A stretch of 64,000 bases of DNA from Staphylococcus sp. IVB6214 (GCF_025558585.1 NZ_CP094723.1:496001-560000); one strand, 5' to 3'. Shown: positions 1-9,933, counted from the stretch's first letter. The notes: a model not told the origin generated them from the sequence alone. Made by a program: numbers and translations.

Positions 1-1
1 C

Positions 2-73
2 GTCACAGCAACAGGTGACGGAAGTATTGCAGCACAAAGTGTTCAAGCATATATCGAATCATTAGAAGATTAA
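2..73 (+). CDS. trxB: Thioredoxin reductase, C-terminal end (partial)
   Basis: The window opens inside a gene. The last 23 codons read VTATGDGSIAAQSVQAYIES and end in TAA at 71-73. The TATGDG...AA.S...YIE pattern is the C-terminal FAD-binding end of low-molecular-weight thioredoxin reductases, which pass electrons from NADPH to thioredoxin. trxB directly upstream of rapZ-glmR-whiA is the usual staphylococcal order, which supports the call. Only this tail is visible, so catalytic residues cannot be checked. Confidence 0.8.
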   Translation, partial: VTATGDGSIAAQSVQAYIESLED

Positions 74-107
74 GCACCCGTATATCTTCACTATATATCA
101 CATAGCA

Positions 108-152
108 GAAAGGCTGAACAAAAAAAGGATAGTTGTTCAGTCTTTCATTATG
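108..152 (+). terminator. Terminator after trxB
   Basis: GAAAGGCTGAAC (108-119) pairs with GTTCAGTCTTTC (135-146) around an A-rich loop. The run of Ts is partly in the 3' arm, so efficiency is uncertain. It lies 35 bases after the trxB stop and separates it from rapZ. Confidence 0.6.
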
Positions 153-241
153 TATATGTCAGGAAATTTTATATAACAGCTACTACTTAAGACGGTTTTC
201 ATGTACACTGATAGAGACTAGAATGAATGGTGGTTATGTAT

Positions 242-1153
242 ATGCATGAGATTGAAAATAAAGAGTTATTAAAGCGAGAATTGATTATTGTCACTGGTTT
301 ATCAGGCGCAGGGAAGTCTGTTGCAATTCAAAGCCTCGAAGACTTGGGGTACTTTTGCGTGGACAATTTACCGCCGATTTTATTACCAAAATTTATTGAA
401 TTAATGGCTGAAAGAACCCCGTCACTTCACAAAGTGGCGATTGGAATTGACTTGCGTGGTCGTGAGTTTTTTCAAAATTTCATTGAAGAAATAGATAAAA
501 TTAAACGAGATGGACAAGTAGAATTAAATATTTTATACGCCGATGCTGAAACGAAAAAACTGATCTCACGCTATAAAGAGTCACGTCGTCAACATCCATT
601 ACAAAAAAAGACAGGCTTAACTTTAATGGAAGCAATCACTGAAGAGCGCCAGTTATTGACCGAAGTGAGAAGCATTGCCAACTTTATTGTGGATACAACT
701 AAGCTCACACCGAAGCAACTAAAGAAACGCATTGGGGAATATTTTAATCAAAATGAAGGTCCTTCGTTCACAATTAATGTGACAAGTTTTGGGTTCAAAC
801 ATGGTATTCAAATTGATGCTGACATCGTCTTTGATGTGCGCTTTTTACCGAACCCCTATTACATTGAAGCACTACGACCTTTAACAGGTATGGATGCACC
901 TGTGTATGACTATGTGATGAAATGGGAAGAAACAGAGACATTTTACAACAAATTGTTAGATTTATTGCGTTTTACTATTCCAGGATATCAAAAAGAAGGA
1001 AAATCACAATTGGTGATCGCTATCGGATGTACAGGTGGTCAACATCGATCTGTTGCTTTAGCACAACGTCTGGCAGACGAACTTCAGCGTATATTTGACT
1101 ATAATATTTATGTGTACCATCGAGATGCACATATCGAAAGTGGAGATAAATAA
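242..1153 (+). CDS. rapZ: RNase adapter / nucleotide-binding protein RapZ (YvcJ)
   Basis: A 303-residue P-loop protein of the RapZ/YvcJ family. It has a Walker A motif GLSGAGKS at residues 19-26 and the conserved C-terminal block [13 protein letters not shown]. In enterobacteria RapZ controls GlmS through small RNAs; in Firmicutes YvcJ binds and hydrolyses nucleotides and its exact role is less clear. The ATG at 242 is preferred over in-frame ATGs at 227 and 236 because GGTGG (229-233) lies 8 bases before it and the length then matches the family. Its TAA shares one base with the ATG of glmR, so the two are translationally coupled. Confidence 0.92.
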   Translation: MHEIENKELLKRELIIVTGLSGAGKSVAIQSLEDLGYFCVDNLPPILLPKFIELMAERTPSLHKVAIGIDLRGREFFQNFIEEIDKIKRDGQVELNILYADAETKKLISRYKESRRQHPLQKKTGLTLMEAITEERQLLTEVRSIANFIVDTTKLTPKQLKKRIGEYFNQNEGPSFTINVTSFGFKHGIQIDADIVFDVRFLPNPYYIEALRPLTGMDAPVYDYVMKWEETETFYNKLLDLLRFTIPGYQKEGKSQLVIAIGCTGGQHRSVALAQRLADELQRIFDYNIYVYHRDAHIESGDK

Positions 1154-2169
1154 TGAAACAGCTCAAATTAGTACTTATAGGTGGTGGAACAGGCCTATCC
1201 GTATTAGCGAGAGGGTTAAGATCGTTTCCGATAGATATTACAGCCATTGTAACAGTCGCAGATGATGGCGGTAGTACGGGCAAAATTCGACATGAGATGG
1301 ACATTCCGGCACCCGGGGATATTAGAAACGTGTTAGCAGCTTTGAGTGATGCAGAACCAACATTGGAACAATTATTTAAGTATCGTTTTGAAGAAGATAA
1401 AATTAGTGGCCATTCACTCGGCAACTTATTAATAGCAGCAATGACAAATATTACACAAGATTTTGGACATGCTGTTAAAGAATTGAGTAAAATTTTAAAT
1501 ATTAAAGGCCGTGTCATCCCTTCTACTGTTTCCAGCGTACAACTGTGTGCAGAAATGGAAGACGGTGAGATTGTTGCAGGTGAGTCAAATATTCCTAAAA
1601 AACATAAGAAAATTAAGCGTGTTTATTTAGAACCGGAAGATGCGCAACCGATGGATGAAGCGATTGAAGCTTTGTTGGATGCGGACCTAATTGTATTAGG
1701 TCCAGGTTCACTGTACACAAGTGTTATTTCAACGCTTTGTGTAAAAGGTATTAGTCACGCACTTGTAGAAAGTGAAGCCAAAAAGCTTTATGTTTCTAAT
1801 ATTATGACACAACCTGGTGAAACCGATTATTATTCTGTTGTTGATCATATTGATGCGATTCATCAACAATTGAATCGAAATGTATTGGATTTTGTGATCG
1901 CTAATGAATTAACATTTGATAATAAAGTATTAGAGAAGTATAAAGAAAAAGGATCCCAGCCTGTATTGTATGATGAAGCGGCTTTAAAAGAACGTGGTGT
2001 GCAATTAGTAACCGGGAAAGACCTGGCATTAATATCAGAAAACCATTATGTCCGTCATCGTACAGAGATACTTGCAGAGATGATTTATGAAATTGCCCTG
2101 CAAGAAATTAGCGCCATCGAGTTCGACCCAGATCAATTAAAATCGAAAGAGCATGGTGACAGATATTAG
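1153..2169 (+). CDS. glmR: Gluconeogenesis factor GlmR (YvcK), UDP-sugar-binding protein
   Basis: A 338-residue member of the YvcK/CofD-like family, of normal length. The N-terminal glycine-rich loop [15 protein letters not shown] and the DDGGSTG motif about 25 residues later form the nucleotide-sugar site. In Bacillus the protein binds UDP-GlcNAc and stimulates GlmS, linking carbon source to peptidoglycan precursor supply; the same role is inferred here. It starts on the last base of the rapZ stop and is followed 20 bases later by whiA, so the three form one operon. Confidence 0.92.
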   Translation: MKQLKLVLIGGGTGLSVLARGLRSFPIDITAIVTVADDGGSTGKIRHEMDIPAPGDIRNVLAALSDAEPTLEQLFKYRFEEDKISGHSLGNLLIAAMTNITQDFGHAVKELSKILNIKGRVIPSTVSSVQLCAEMEDGEIVAGESNIPKKHKKIKRVYLEPEDAQPMDEAIEALLDADLIVLGPGSLYTSVISTLCVKGISHALVESEAKKLYVSNIMTQPGETDYYSVVDHIDAIHQQLNRNVLDFVIANELTFDNKVLEKYKEKGSQPVLYDEAALKERGVQLVTGKDLALISENHYVRHRTEILAEMIYEIALQEISAIEFDPDQLKSKEHGDRY

Positions 2170-2189
2170 AAAGAGAGGATGTCAATCAT

Positions 2190-3134
2190 ATGAGCTTTGC
2201 ATCTGACATGAAGAATGAATTAACAAGAGTTGAAGTGAATAATGATGATGCCATGGCAGAGCTCAGTGCGTTGATACGAATGAATGGTGCACTCAGCCTG
2301 TCTAATCAACAATTTGTCATCAATATTCAAACAGAAAATGCGACAACCGCAAGACGTATTTATTCATTAATTAAAAAAGTTTTTAATGTAGAAGTAGAAA
2401 TATTAGTACGTAAAAAAATGAAACTCAAAAAGAATAATATTTATATTTGCCGTATTAAGATGAAAGCAAGAGAGATACTTGATGAATTAGGTATTTTGAA
2501 AGAAGGAAGTTTCACACATGACATCGATGCATCAATGGTAGCAACAGATGATATGCGACGTAGCTATTTACGTGGTGCCTTCTTGGCAGGTGGTTCCGTC
2601 AATAACCCGGAAACTTCTTCGTATCATCTCGAAATATTTTCATTGTACGAAAGTCATTCGGCAGGATTAACAGAACTGATGAATCAATACGGATTGAATG
2701 CCAAAAAGTTAGAACGTAAAAAAGGCTGGATCACGTATATGAAGGAAGCAGAACGTATTGCAGAATTTTTAAGCTTAATTGGTGGATATCAAGCATTATT
2801 GAAGTTTGAAGATGTGCGTATCGTACGTGATATGAGAAATTCCGTCAACCGACTTGTGAATTGTGAAACAGCCAATCTAAATAAAACAGTCAGTGCTGCA
2901 ATGAAACAAGTGAAAAGCATTGAACTCATAGATGAAGAGATTGGACTGGACAATCTACCAGACCGATTGAGGGAAATTGCGAAACTGCGCATCGAGAACC
3001 AAGATGTTTCATTAAAAGAGCTTGGAGAAATGGTGAGCACAGGTACAATTTCTAAGTCAGGTGTAAACCACCGTTTACGTAAACTTAATGAACTTGCTGA
3101 CAAAATCCGAAATGGTGAGCAATTTGATATATAG
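2190..3134 (+). CDS. whiA: DNA-binding protein WhiA
   Basis: A 314-residue WhiA homologue. The N-terminal part resembles a LAGLIDADG homing endonuclease that has lost catalysis ([16 protein letters not shown] near residue 125), and the C-terminus carries a helix-turn-helix ending in [14 protein letters not shown]. In Bacillus it affects cell division and chromosome segregation; in actinobacteria it is a sporulation regulator. The Shine-Dalgarno AGAGAGGA lies just before the ATG. It is the last gene of the rapZ-glmR-whiA group and is followed by a strong terminator. Confidence 0.93.
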   Translation: MSFASDMKNELTRVEVNNDDAMAELSALIRMNGALSLSNQQFVINIQTENATTARRIYSLIKKVFNVEVEILVRKKMKLKKNNIYICRIKMKAREILDELGILKEGSFTHDIDASMVATDDMRRSYLRGAFLAGGSVNNPETSSYHLEIFSLYESHSAGLTELMNQYGLNAKKLERKKGWITYMKEAERIAEFLSLIGGYQALLKFEDVRIVRDMRNSVNRLVNCETANLNKTVSAAMKQVKSIELIDEEIGLDNLPDRLREIAKLRIENQDVSLKELGEMVSTGTISKSGVNHRLRKLNELADKIRNGEQFDI

Positions 3135-3168
3135 TATCATTTGAATATATTTATAAAATAGTAAATAC

Positions 3169-3209
3169 AACACACATGAAAGCTTAATTGCTAACATGTG
3201 TGTTTTTTT
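3169..3209 (+). terminator. Rho-independent terminator after whiA
   Basis: AACACACATG (3169-3178) pairs with CATGTGTGTT (3195-3204), followed by a T run to 3209. It closes the rapZ-glmR-whiA operon. Confidence 0.9.
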
Positions 3210-3247
3210 GTGTAAATGAACCGCATTCACTCCATTTTAATCTTTTT

Positions 3248-3280
3248 ATATTATTATAAATCACTTGTTTATAATAATAT
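3248..3280. repeat. Perfect 13-bp inverted repeat upstream of the adhesin gene
   Basis: ATATTATTATAAA (3248-3260) is repeated exactly inverted at 3268-3280 with a 7-base spacer, TCACTTG. The 320-base stretch between the whiA terminator and the adhesin start holds no gene and is very AT-rich, so short dyads are expected by chance. This one is long, and could be an operator or a leader hairpin. No function is demonstrated. Confidence 0.5.
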
Positions 3281-3550
3281 TTATAAAATTTGATTATAGA
3301 TAGGGAAAATAAAACGTTAGAATACATCATTAATACGATGAAAATATAAAATAATCATGTAGTAGCCTTTTATAATAGCAACTATTCGATTAAAAATATC
3401 CTTTATTTTGCATATTTCTATATATTATATTCTAAAATTGTGGATTTGAAATTAAAGAAGAAATGGGATAAATACTATTGTGCAAAATAGTATTTTGATA
3501 TAGAATATTGTAATAGTAATACAATACATTTGGAAAAGGAGTTGTTTAAT

Positions 3551-6500
3551 TTGAAGAAAGGTTCGAATTTTGATCCCACTCGAAAGAATAGATACTCTAT
3601 TCGTAAGTACACAGTAGGTACTGCATCTATTCTTATTGGTGCGACATTAGCATTAGGGATTGCAAATGGAGAAGTAAAAGCTGCGGAACAAGATCAGTCA
3701 ACAGAGACATCAGTAACAAATGATCAGCTAGATAATACACCAAATAATGATGAAAGTGTTGTTGAAACAGCAGACCAATCATTATTAGAAAATAAAGAAG
3801 GAAACGTTGAGGAAATACCACAAACGGAAGAAACTGTTTCTGAAACAGAAGAAGTTCCAGCAACGGAAGAAACTGTTTCTGAAACAGAAGAAGCTCCAGC
3901 AACTGAAGAAGTGACAGAAACAACTGAAGAAGTGACAGAAGCAACTGAAGAAGTGACAGAAACAACTGAAGAAGTGACAGAAGCAACTGAAGAAGTGACA
4001 GAAGCAACTGAAGAAGTGACAGAAACAACTGAAGAAGTGACAGAAGCAACTGAAGAAGTGACAGAAGCAACTGAAGAAGTGAAAAATACAGAAGAAAAAT
4101 CAACTGATGATAAAAAAGCAGTAAATGAAACGGCAGAAGAAAACCAAGCAACGGTTGAACATAATGATGTAGAAGTATCAGAAAATAAAGAAGTAGCAAA
4201 CAAAGTAGAAAATGCTGAAACAATCACACCAGGAACAGGTTTCCGAGCAGCGAGTGAACCAGCTCAAAGCGGAACAGGTAAATCAGTGAATGAAAATGTT
4301 ATCATGGAAAGCTTAGTTTTGGAGAATCGACGTTTATATCCTAACCAAGGAGAGTCGTTAAGCTTCAGTGGTGCGTTTAAAGTAGAAGGAAATGTTCGTG
4401 AAAATGATTATTTCAACTTTATGGTGCCACACAATTTAACATTAGATGGTGATATTGACTATTCAAATGTTAATGATACACAAGTTTTACCAGATTTATT
4501 GAGTAAGACAGGTGAAGTTGTAGCAACAGGTACTTATAACACAAAAACAAAACAAGGTACTTATGTATTTACTGATTATGTAAATGATAAAGATGCAGTG
4601 TCAGGAAACTTCACATTACCAATCTTTACAGATCGTAAAAACACACCTAAAAGTGGTCGTTATGATGTTGAGTTTGGTATGGCAAACCAAACATATAGAG
4701 GTACTGTAGATATTGATTATGGTAATCCGGCACAAGGACATGAATATGGTGCTAATATTACATCTACAATTACAGAAATTGATGTTGATTCTGGTAAAAA
4801 CGAATACAAACAAACAGTTTATGTAAACCCAATGAAACGAAATTTACAAAATACAATTGTAACATTACAAGGTTACCATGATGATATCACTAAAAGTAGT
4901 ACAGTAATTTCAAAAGATCAAACAAATTTAAAAATTTATGAAGTTGTAGACTCATCAAAGATTACAGAGAGTTATTATATCGATCCTCAAAACCCTAATT
5001 ACAAAGATGTAACAAATGATGTATTACCTTATGTTACTTACAACAATGATAATACAGCGACAATCAATTTTGGGAAAATTGATAAAACATATGTTGTTGT
5101 TGTTGATGGACATTATAGTGATGTTCAGGGGAACGTAAAAACACGTGTTAGAATGGATACAGAAGATGTTTATACAGGTAACAGAAGTTCATACTATTGG
5201 GACAATGAGAACTTCATATACGAAGGATCTGGTAATGCAGATGGGTCTATTTCAGATGCAGACAGTGATTCAGACGCAGATAGCGACTCTGACTCGGATG
5301 CAGACTCAGATTCAGACGCAGACAGCGATTCTGACTCAGATGCGGACTCAGATTCAGACGCAGACAGCGACTCTGACTCGGATGCTGATTCAGATTCAGA
5401 CGCAGATAGCGACTCTGACTCAGACGCAGATGCAGATAGCGATTCAGACGCAGATAGCGACTCTGACTCAGATGCAGACAGTGATTCAGACGCGGATAGC
5501 GACTCTGACTCAGATGCAGACAGCGATTCAGACGCAGATAGCGATTCTGACTCAGATGCAGACTCAGATTCAGACGCAGATAGCGACTCTGACTCAGATG
5601 CAGACTCAGATTCAGACGCGGATAGCGACTCTGATTCAGATGCGGATTCAGATTCAGACGCAGATAGCGACTCTGACTCAGATGCGGACAGCGATTCAGA
5701 CGCAGATAGCGACTCTGACTCAGATGCTGATTCAGATTCAGACGCAGATAGCGACTCTGACTCAGATGCGGACAGCGATTCAGACGCGGATAGCGATTCT
5801 GACTCAGATGCGGATTCAGATTCAGACGCGGATAGCGACTCTGACTCAGATGCAGACAGTGATTCAGACGCAGACAGCGATTCTGACTCAGATGCAGACT
5901 CAGATTCAGACGCAGATAGCGACTCTGACTCAGATGCGGACAGTGATTCAGACGCAGACAGCGACTCTGACTCAGATGCAGACTCAGATTCAGACGCAGA
6001 TAGCGATTCTGACTCAGATGCGGACAGCGATTCAGACGCAGATAGCGATTCTGACTCAGATGCAGACTCAGATTCAGACGCAGACAGCGACTCTGACGCA
6101 GATGCGGACAGCGATTCAGACGCGGATAGCGATTCAGACTCAGATGCGGACAGCGATTCAGACGCAGACAGCGACTCTGACTCAGATGCAGACTCAGATT
6201 CAGACGCAGATAGCGACTCTGACTCAGATGCAGATAGCGACTCTGACTCGGATGCTGATTCAGATTCAGATGCAGATAGCGATTCAGACGCGGATAGCGA
6301 TTCTGACTCAGATGCAGACAGTGATTCAGACGCAGATAGCGATTCTGACTCAGATGCGGACTCAGATTCAGACGCGGATAGCGACTCTGATTCAGATGCA
6401 GACAGTGATTCAGACGCAGATAGCGACTCTGACTCGGATGCAGACAGTGATGCAGACGCAGATAGCGATTCTGACTCGGATTCAGATGTAGAATCAGATG

Positions 6501-6745
6501 CGGACGCGGACGCAGATGCAGATGCAGATGCAGATAGCGATTCAGATTCAGACGCTGAGACAGAAATGGATAAAGATGGTGACAAGCCTGCAGACCATGA
6601 TGGCAAAGACAAAGATGGTAAGAAACATCTTCCTGATACAGGTAATGAAACAAACTATGAAGGTACACTTCTTGGTTCATTATTTGCAGCAATGGGTTCT
6701 GTATTCTTATTCAGATCACGTCGCAGAAAAAATGATAAAGAATAA
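3551..6745 (+). CDS. Sdr/Clf-type serine-aspartate repeat cell-wall adhesin (YSIRK, LPDTG)
   Basis: A 1064-residue MSCRAMM-type surface protein. In order: YSIRK signal peptide (YSIRK at 15-19, probable cleavage after about residue 45); an acidic Glu/Thr region containing a 7-residue repeat; a ligand-binding region (about 240-560) with TYVFTDYVN at 337-345, the latch-cleft motif of SdrG/ClfA N2 domains; a Ser-Asp-Ala stalk (568-1002); LPDTG at 1027-1031, a hydrophobic segment and a basic tail RSRRRK. Sortase A would anchor it to the wall; fibrinogen or a similar host protein is the likely ligand by family. TTG at 3551 is chosen because AAAAGGAG (3534-3541) precedes it by 9 bases; reading from 3530 would put the ribosome site inside the gene. 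It cannot be assigned to a named paralogue from sequence alone. Confidence 0.9.
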   Translation: MKKGSNFDPTRKNRYSIRKYTVGTASILIGATLALGIANGEVKAAEQDQSTETSVTNDQLDNTPNNDESVVETADQSLLENKEGNVEEIPQTEETVSETEEVPATEETVSETEEAPATEEVTETTEEVTEATEEVTETTEEVTEATEEVTEATEEVTETTEEVTEATEEVTEATEEVKNTEEKSTDDKKAVNETAEENQATVEHNDVEVSENKEVANKVENAETITPGTGFRAASEPAQSGTGKSVNENVIMESLVLENRRLYPNQGESLSFSGAFKVEGNVRENDYFNFMVPHNLTLDGDIDYSNVNDTQVLPDLLSKTGEVVATGTYNTKTKQGTYVFTDYVNDKDAVSGNFTLPIFTDRKNTPKSGRYDVEFGMANQTYRGTVDIDYGNPAQGHEYGANITSTITEIDVDSGKNEYKQTVYVNPMKRNLQNTIVTLQGYHDDITKSSTVISKDQTNLKIYEVVDSSKITESYYIDPQNPNYKDVTNDVLPYVTYNNDNTATINFGKIDKTYVVVVDGHYSDVQGNVKTRVRMDTEDVYTGNRSSYYWDNENFIYEGSGNADGSISDADSDSDADSDSDSDADSDSDADSDSDSDADSDSDADSDSDSDADSDSDADSDSDSDADADSDSDADSDSDSDADSDSDADSDSDSDADSDSDADSDSDSDADSDSDADSDSDSDADSDSDADSDSDSDADSDSDADSDSDSDADSDSDADSDSDSDADSDSDADSDSDSDADSDSDADSDSDSDADSDSDADSDSDSDADSDSDADSDSDSDADSDSDADSDSDSDADSDSDADSDSDSDADSDSDADSDSDSDADSDSDADSDSDSDADSDSDADSDSDADADSDSDADSDSDSDADSDSDADSDSDSDADSDSDADSDSDSDADSDSDSDADSDSDADSDSDADSDSDSDADSDSDADSDSDSDADSDSDADSDSDSDADSDSDADSDSDSDADSDADADSDSDSDSDVESDADADADADADADSDSDSDAETEMDKDGDKPADHDGKDKDGKKHLPDTGNETNYEGTLLGSLFAAMGSVFLFRSRRRKNDKE
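3908..4075 (+). repeat. 21-bp tandem repeat coding EVTE(T/A)TE, 8 units
   Basis: Eight consecutive 21-base units encode EVTETTE or EVTEATE in the acidic region after the signal peptide. The units are nearly identical at DNA level, differing mainly in one codon (aca/gca). Copy number should vary between strains. Confidence 0.85.
5252..6556 (+). repeat. Ser-Asp-Ala stalk repeat, 42-bp period
   Basis: About 1.3 kb encodes only Ser, Asp and Ala, apart from one Val-Glu near the end. The unit is 14 residues ([14 protein letters not shown], 42 bases), so alanines alternate at spacings of 6 and 8. A few units break the rule with DADAD or a shortened block, and the last part turns to DADADADA. It is the wall-spanning stalk of the adhesin. 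Confidence 0.92.
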
Positions 6746-6854
6746 TTAACATTAATTATTCGCTAAAGAAATCAATAGAAAATCTATGGGGCAAAAGTGT
6801 ATAGCTTGTTGTTAAGTTATTAACAACTGCGACACAAGTAACTGATAGAGATTT

Positions 6855-6886
6855 AGAGTGGGGCATTTCGGTGTCCCACTCTTTTT
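6855..6886 (+). terminator. Terminator after the adhesin gene
   Basis: AGAGTGGGGCA (6855-6865) pairs with TGTCCCACTCT (6872-6882) with one wobble, loop TTTCGG, followed by TTTT. It lies about 110 bases after the stop codon. Confidence 0.85.
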
Positions 6887-7040
6887 CGTTGTCTAGACAA
6901 AAACAAGACATATTTAGTAAGTGTGAGATATAAAAATTTATTTTTAAGCTTAATTATTTGTATTTTTTACTGGAAATGGCATAAAGTATGGGAGTCATCT
7001 GTGTTTAAGTGACTTAAATTATTAAAAAGGAGAGAAGAAA

Positions 7041-7406
7041 ATGTCTATTATATCGACAATTCTAGTTGTATTAGTGGCTTTAGAGTTCTTTTTTATTATG
7101 TATCTCGAAACGTTTAAAACAGTTTCAGATCAAACGAGTCGTGTGTTTAATATCTCAAAGGACAAATTACGTGATCATCACATACAAATGTTGTTGAAAA
7201 ACCAAGGCATTTATAACGGTATAATCGGTATATTATTGTTATATGGTGTATTTTTCTCGGGGGATCCAAAAGAAGTTTGTACTATGTTACTTTTGTATAT
7301 TGTAGGTGTGGCACTATATGGCGGTATCTCAAGTGATAAAAGTATCTTCTTCAAGCAAGGTACATTACCGATCGTTACACTGATTAGCATTTTATTTTTA
7401 GCATAA
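7041..7406 (+). CDS. DUF1304 family membrane protein
   Basis: A 121-residue protein with about four predicted membrane segments; the pattern LEFFFIMYLETF near the N-terminus and a central KNQGIYNG are typical of DUF1304. No biochemical role is established for the family. AAGGAGAG lies before the ATG. It stands alone between two terminators and converges with the cold-shock gene, sharing the hairpin at 7411-7442. Confidence 0.82.
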   Translation: MSIISTILVVLVALEFFFIMYLETFKTVSDQTSRVFNISKDKLRDHHIQMLLKNQGIYNGIIGILLLYGVFFSGDPKEVCTMLLLYIVGVALYGGISSDKSIFFKQGTLPIVTLISILFLA

Positions 7407-7410
7407 AAAA

Positions 7411-7446
7411 ATCGAGACACTTCATTCAAGAAATGTCTCGATTCTT
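7411..7446. terminator. Bidirectional terminator between DUF1304 gene and csp
   Basis: ATCGAGACA (7411-7419) pairs with TGTCTCGAT (7434-7442); A run on the left and T run on the right allow it to stop both convergent transcripts. Confidence 0.85.
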
Positions 7447-7462
7447 TAATTATAATAACGAA

Positions 7463-7663
7463 TTAACGTTTGATAACGTTAGCTGCTTGATCACCGCGGT
7501 CACCTGATACGATATCAAATTCCACTTGTTGACCTTCTTCTAATGATTTGTAGCCTTCACCTTCGATTGCTGAGAAGTGAACGAATACGTCGTTTCCTTC
7601 TTCACGTTCGATAAATCCAAAACCTTTTTCTGCGTTAAACCATTTTACTGTACCGTTATACAT
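7463..7663 (-). CDS. Cold-shock protein (CspA family)
   Basis: A 66-residue single cold-shock domain with both RNA-binding motifs, KGFGFIER (RNP1) and VFVHFSAI (RNP2). Such proteins bind single-stranded RNA and act as RNA chaperones. The start at 7663 gives the standard length and has GGAGG (complement of 7671-7675) 7 bases upstream; an in-frame extension to 7741 lacks any family similarity. The position before clpP and the sequence suggest the cspC-type paralogue, but paralogues are too alike to name safely. A long leader (see promoter at 7788-7816) points to cold or post-transcriptional control. Confidence 0.93.
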   Translation of the reverse strand: MYNGTVKWFNAEKGFGFIEREEGNDVFVHFSAIEGEGYKSLEEGQQVEFDIVSGDRGDQAANVIKR

Positions 7664-7787
7664 AAGAATACCTCCGTGTGCATATTGCACGTTTTTATTT
7701 CTGTAAAAAAATTCTTTCATCAAAAGGAGTATATTCTTCAAAATAAACTACAATTCAATTACACGAGCTTTTATTACGATAAATTAA

Positions 7788-7816
7788 ACTATACAGGGTA
7801 TTTGAGTAAAAGTAAA
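7788..7816 (-). promoter_or_regulatory. Putative promoter of the cold-shock gene with a long 5' leader
   Basis: On the minus strand TTTACT (7816-7811), a 17-base spacer and TATAGT (7793-7788) form a plausible sigma-A promoter. Transcription would begin near 7781, giving a leader of about 118 bases, which fits the long structured leaders of csp mRNAs. The start site is inferred. Confidence 0.5.
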
Positions 7817-7995
7817 GAGAATTTTAATAAAAACTTTTAAAAAGTGAAAAACAATGGTTTAAGTGCCATAAAAGTAATAAAATACACTTTCGGCATAGAT
7901 TTTAAAAGGTTAATAAGATGAAATACTAATCTCATTCTAGCTAGAACATATACGGTCGAAGCGTATACAAAAATATCACTTTTAAAGTGAAGAAA

Positions 7996-8027
7996 AAGCC
8001 TGTACGCTAATTTTCGAGTATAGGCTT
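7996..8027 (-). terminator. Minus-strand terminator downstream of tRNA-Arg
   Basis: AAGCCTATAC and GTACAGGCTT (minus-strand reading of 8027-8018 and 8005-7996) form a 10-bp stem with one G-T pair, followed by TTTC on the minus strand. It lies about 160 bases beyond the 3' end of tRNA-Arg with no gene between. The stretch 7841-8189 otherwise holds nothing I can identify. Confidence 0.6.
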
Positions 8028-8189
8028 ACGTTATATTAACGCGCACTATGCCAAACACTTGATAAGAAACAATAGTTAAATGTTTGTTTTCCCAACATAC
8101 TTAGCATAGATTAGAGTAAAATAAATAGGGATTTCTGAATTGTATTGATCACAAAGTACATGAAAAGCCTGTCATATCAATACTTTTAA

Positions 8190-8261
8190 CCTCCTCGGAA
8201 GGAATCGAACCTTCATTGTAAGAACCGGAATCTTAAGTGTTATCCATTACACTACGAGGAG
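8190..8261 (-). tRNA. tRNA-Arg (anticodon CCG)
   Basis: On the minus strand the 72-base sequence folds as a cloverleaf: acceptor CTCCTCG/CGAGGAG, D-arm GTG/CAC, anticodon stem TAAGA/TCTTA with loop TTCCGGT giving anticodon CCG, and T-arm GAAGG-TTCGATT-CCTTC. The discriminator base is G and CCA is not encoded. It reads CGG codons. A TATAAT at 8293-8288 (minus) is a likely -10. A tRNA-Arg at this place before clpP is typical of staphylococci. Confidence 0.95.
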
Positions 8262-8318
8262 TCAATAAGATTATTTGAACCTTATACATTATAACATGAA
8301 ATAAGGGAATGCTTAAGT

Positions 8319-8335
8319 TTTGACCATGTTTGACT
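8319..8335 (+). promoter_or_regulatory. CtsR operator upstream of clpP
   Basis: The heptad direct repeat TTTGACC-ATG-TTTGACT matches the CtsR box on its complementary strand. It overlaps a likely -35 (TTGACC, 8320-8325) with TAAACT 17 bases later (8343-8348). This predicts repression by CtsR and induction on heat or protein-folding stress. Confidence 0.88.
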
Positions 8336-8384
8336 TTTGGGTTAAACTATAAACAAATAAACAAGAATATAGGAGGCAGGACTT

Positions 8385-8972
8385 ATGAATTTAATTCCTA
8401 CAGTTATAGAAACAACAAATCGTGGAGAACGTGCGTATGACATTTATTCACGTCTACTGAAAGACCGTATTATCATGTTAGGGTCAGCAATTGACGATAA
8501 CGTTGCAAATTCAATTGTATCACAACTCTTATTTTTACAAGCACAAGATGCTGAGAAAGATATCTATTTATATATTAACTCACCAGGTGGTAGTGTAACT
8601 GCTGGTTTTGCAATTTACGATACAATTCAACACATCAAGCCGGATGTACAAACAATCTGTATCGGTATGGCTGCATCAATGGGATCATTCTTACTTGCTG
8701 CTGGTGCAAAAGGGAAACGTTTCGCACTTCCTAATGCTGAAGTCATGATTCACCAACCACTAGGTGGCGCGCAAGGTCAAGCAACAGAAATTGAAATTGC
8801 CGCAAATCATATCTTAAAAACACGTGAGAAACTTAATAAAATTTTATCTGAGCGTACAGGTCAATCTATTGAAAAGATTCAAAAAGATACTGACCGTGAT
8901 AACTTCTTAACAGCCGAGGAAGCAAAAGAATACGGCTTAATTGATGAAGTAATGGTGCCAGAACACGCATAA
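8385..8972 (+). CDS. clpP: ATP-dependent Clp protease proteolytic subunit ClpP
   Basis: A full-length 195-residue ClpP peptidase. The Ser nucleophile is in GMAASMGSF, His in MIHQP and Asp in KDTDRDNF (Ser98, His123 and Asp172 by family numbering). It forms the double-heptamer chamber that degrades proteins delivered by ClpC or ClpX. AGGAGG precedes the ATG. It is transcribed alone from a CtsR-controlled promoter and closed by a terminator at 8986-9023. Confidence 0.98.
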   Translation: MNLIPTVIETTNRGERAYDIYSRLLKDRIIMLGSAIDDNVANSIVSQLLFLQAQDAEKDIYLYINSPGGSVTAGFAIYDTIQHIKPDVQTICIGMAASMGSFLLAAGAKGKRFALPNAEVMIHQPLGGAQGQATEIEIAANHILKTREKLNKILSERTGQSIEKIQKDTDRDNFLTAEEAKEYGLIDEVMVPEHA

Positions 8973-8985
8973 TATTTTTAATCAT

Positions 8986-9023
8986 AAAGGTGTATCGCAT
9001 ATGATGTGATATGCCTTTTTATT
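8986..9023 (+). terminator. Terminator after clpP
   Basis: AAAGGTGTATC (8986-8996) pairs with GATATGCCTTT (9008-9018) with two wobble pairs, followed by TT.ATTTT. Confidence 0.85.
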
Positions 9024-9106
9024 TTGATCAAGTTTTAGACAGAATGGATGACAAAGTATCACATATCTAGTATATTAATTATACTTAAAAAGAAAAGAGT
9101 GAGTCT

Positions 9107-9892
9107 ATGAATTTCCATCAAAATCATTTTGCACATGTATCACGAATTGTATTGAATGTGAATGATATAAAGCAACAAGTAAAGTTTTACACTGAGGTAG
9201 TTGGTTTAGAACCGTCAGTGGTTACAGATGAGCAAGCAGTGTTAAATATAGGTCGAAACGGACATCAGCTTATTTTGAGGGCATTAAAGAATGGACGTCA
9301 TGCCAGTGTGAGTGAAGCAGGGCTATTTCATGTGGCGATATTGCTACCTGATAAAAGGCAAGTCGGTCAATTGCTTCATCATTTGTTAAAACATCAAGTG
9401 ATGGTATCAGGTGGAGATCATATAGTCAGTCAAGCAATCTATTTCAATGATCCTGAAGGGAATGGCATTGAAGTATACGCAGATCGAGATTCAGCAACAT
9501 GGACGTGGCAAGGGGATCAAGTTGTAATGGATACACTTGAATTGGATGGTAATCGTTTATTGGAGATAGCAGGTGATACATTATGGCAAGGAATGCCAAA
9601 TGACGCAAAGATCGGTCATTTACACTTGAAATCACATGATGTAGAAGGGTCATCTGAATTCTATCAACAATTCACATTTAAACGTGTTGCGCAAATGCCA
9701 CGTGCGGTATTTATGTCTGATGGTACGTATCATCATCATCTTGCAGTAAATGCGTGGCAATCGAAAAATGTTCGGCAAAATATTCGGGAAACATATGGGT
9801 TAGTTGCTTTTAATCTTGTGAGTGATGCGTTAGATCAAGATACTGTGATAACACCAGAAGGATTTGAGATGACAATTAATGCTGCGCTCTAA
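9107..9892 (+). CDS. VOC-superfamily (glyoxalase/ring-cleavage dioxygenase-like) protein
   Basis: A 261-residue protein with two vicinal-oxygen-chelate units, as in Bacillus CatE-like enzymes. Unit one starts VSRIVLNVNDIKQQVKFYTEVVGL, and unit two begins IGHLHLKSHDVEGSSEFYQQF; metal ligands are probably His in AHVSR and HVAIL, and Glu in NGIEVYADRD. The substrate cannot be told from sequence; Firmicutes members include catechol dioxygenases and detoxification enzymes. The ribosome site (AAGAGTGAG) is modest. A GNAT acetyltransferase follows 41 bases later and may be co-transcribed. Confidence 0.8.
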   Translation: MNFHQNHFAHVSRIVLNVNDIKQQVKFYTEVVGLEPSVVTDEQAVLNIGRNGHQLILRALKNGRHASVSEAGLFHVAILLPDKRQVGQLLHHLLKHQVMVSGGDHIVSQAIYFNDPEGNGIEVYADRDSATWTWQGDQVVMDTLELDGNRLLEIAGDTLWQGMPNDAKIGHLHLKSHDVEGSSEFYQQFTFKRVAQMPRAVFMSDGTYHHHLAVNAWQSKNVRQNIRETYGLVAFNLVSDALDQDTVITPEGFEMTINAAL

Positions 9893-9933
9893 CTGTATTT
9901 GATATGATAAGTCTAAAAAGGAGACGATATATC

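Noticed and set aside
3907..4082. Short regular repeats considered as a CRISPR array
   Set aside because: The units are contiguous, 21 bases long and in frame with the adhesin; there are no spacers and no cas genes.
3633..4227. Minus-strand open frames opposite the Glu/Thr repeat of the adhesin
   Set aside because: Low-complexity shadows of a tandem coding repeat, with no initiation signal.
5194..6612. A 472-codon open frame on the minus strand and a 448-codon plus-strand frame inside the adhesin stalk
   Set aside because: Both result from the repetitive GAY-TCN/GCN codons lacking stops in several frames; the products are simple repeats, without ribosome sites or domains.
7577..7840. An 87-codon frame opposite the cold-shock gene and its leader
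   Set aside because: Antisense shadow; the minus-strand gene has a perfect family match.
8330..8353. TTGACT with TATAAA as the clpP promoter
   Set aside because: The spacing is only 12 bases; TTGACC with TAAACT at 17 bases fits better and overlaps the CtsR box.
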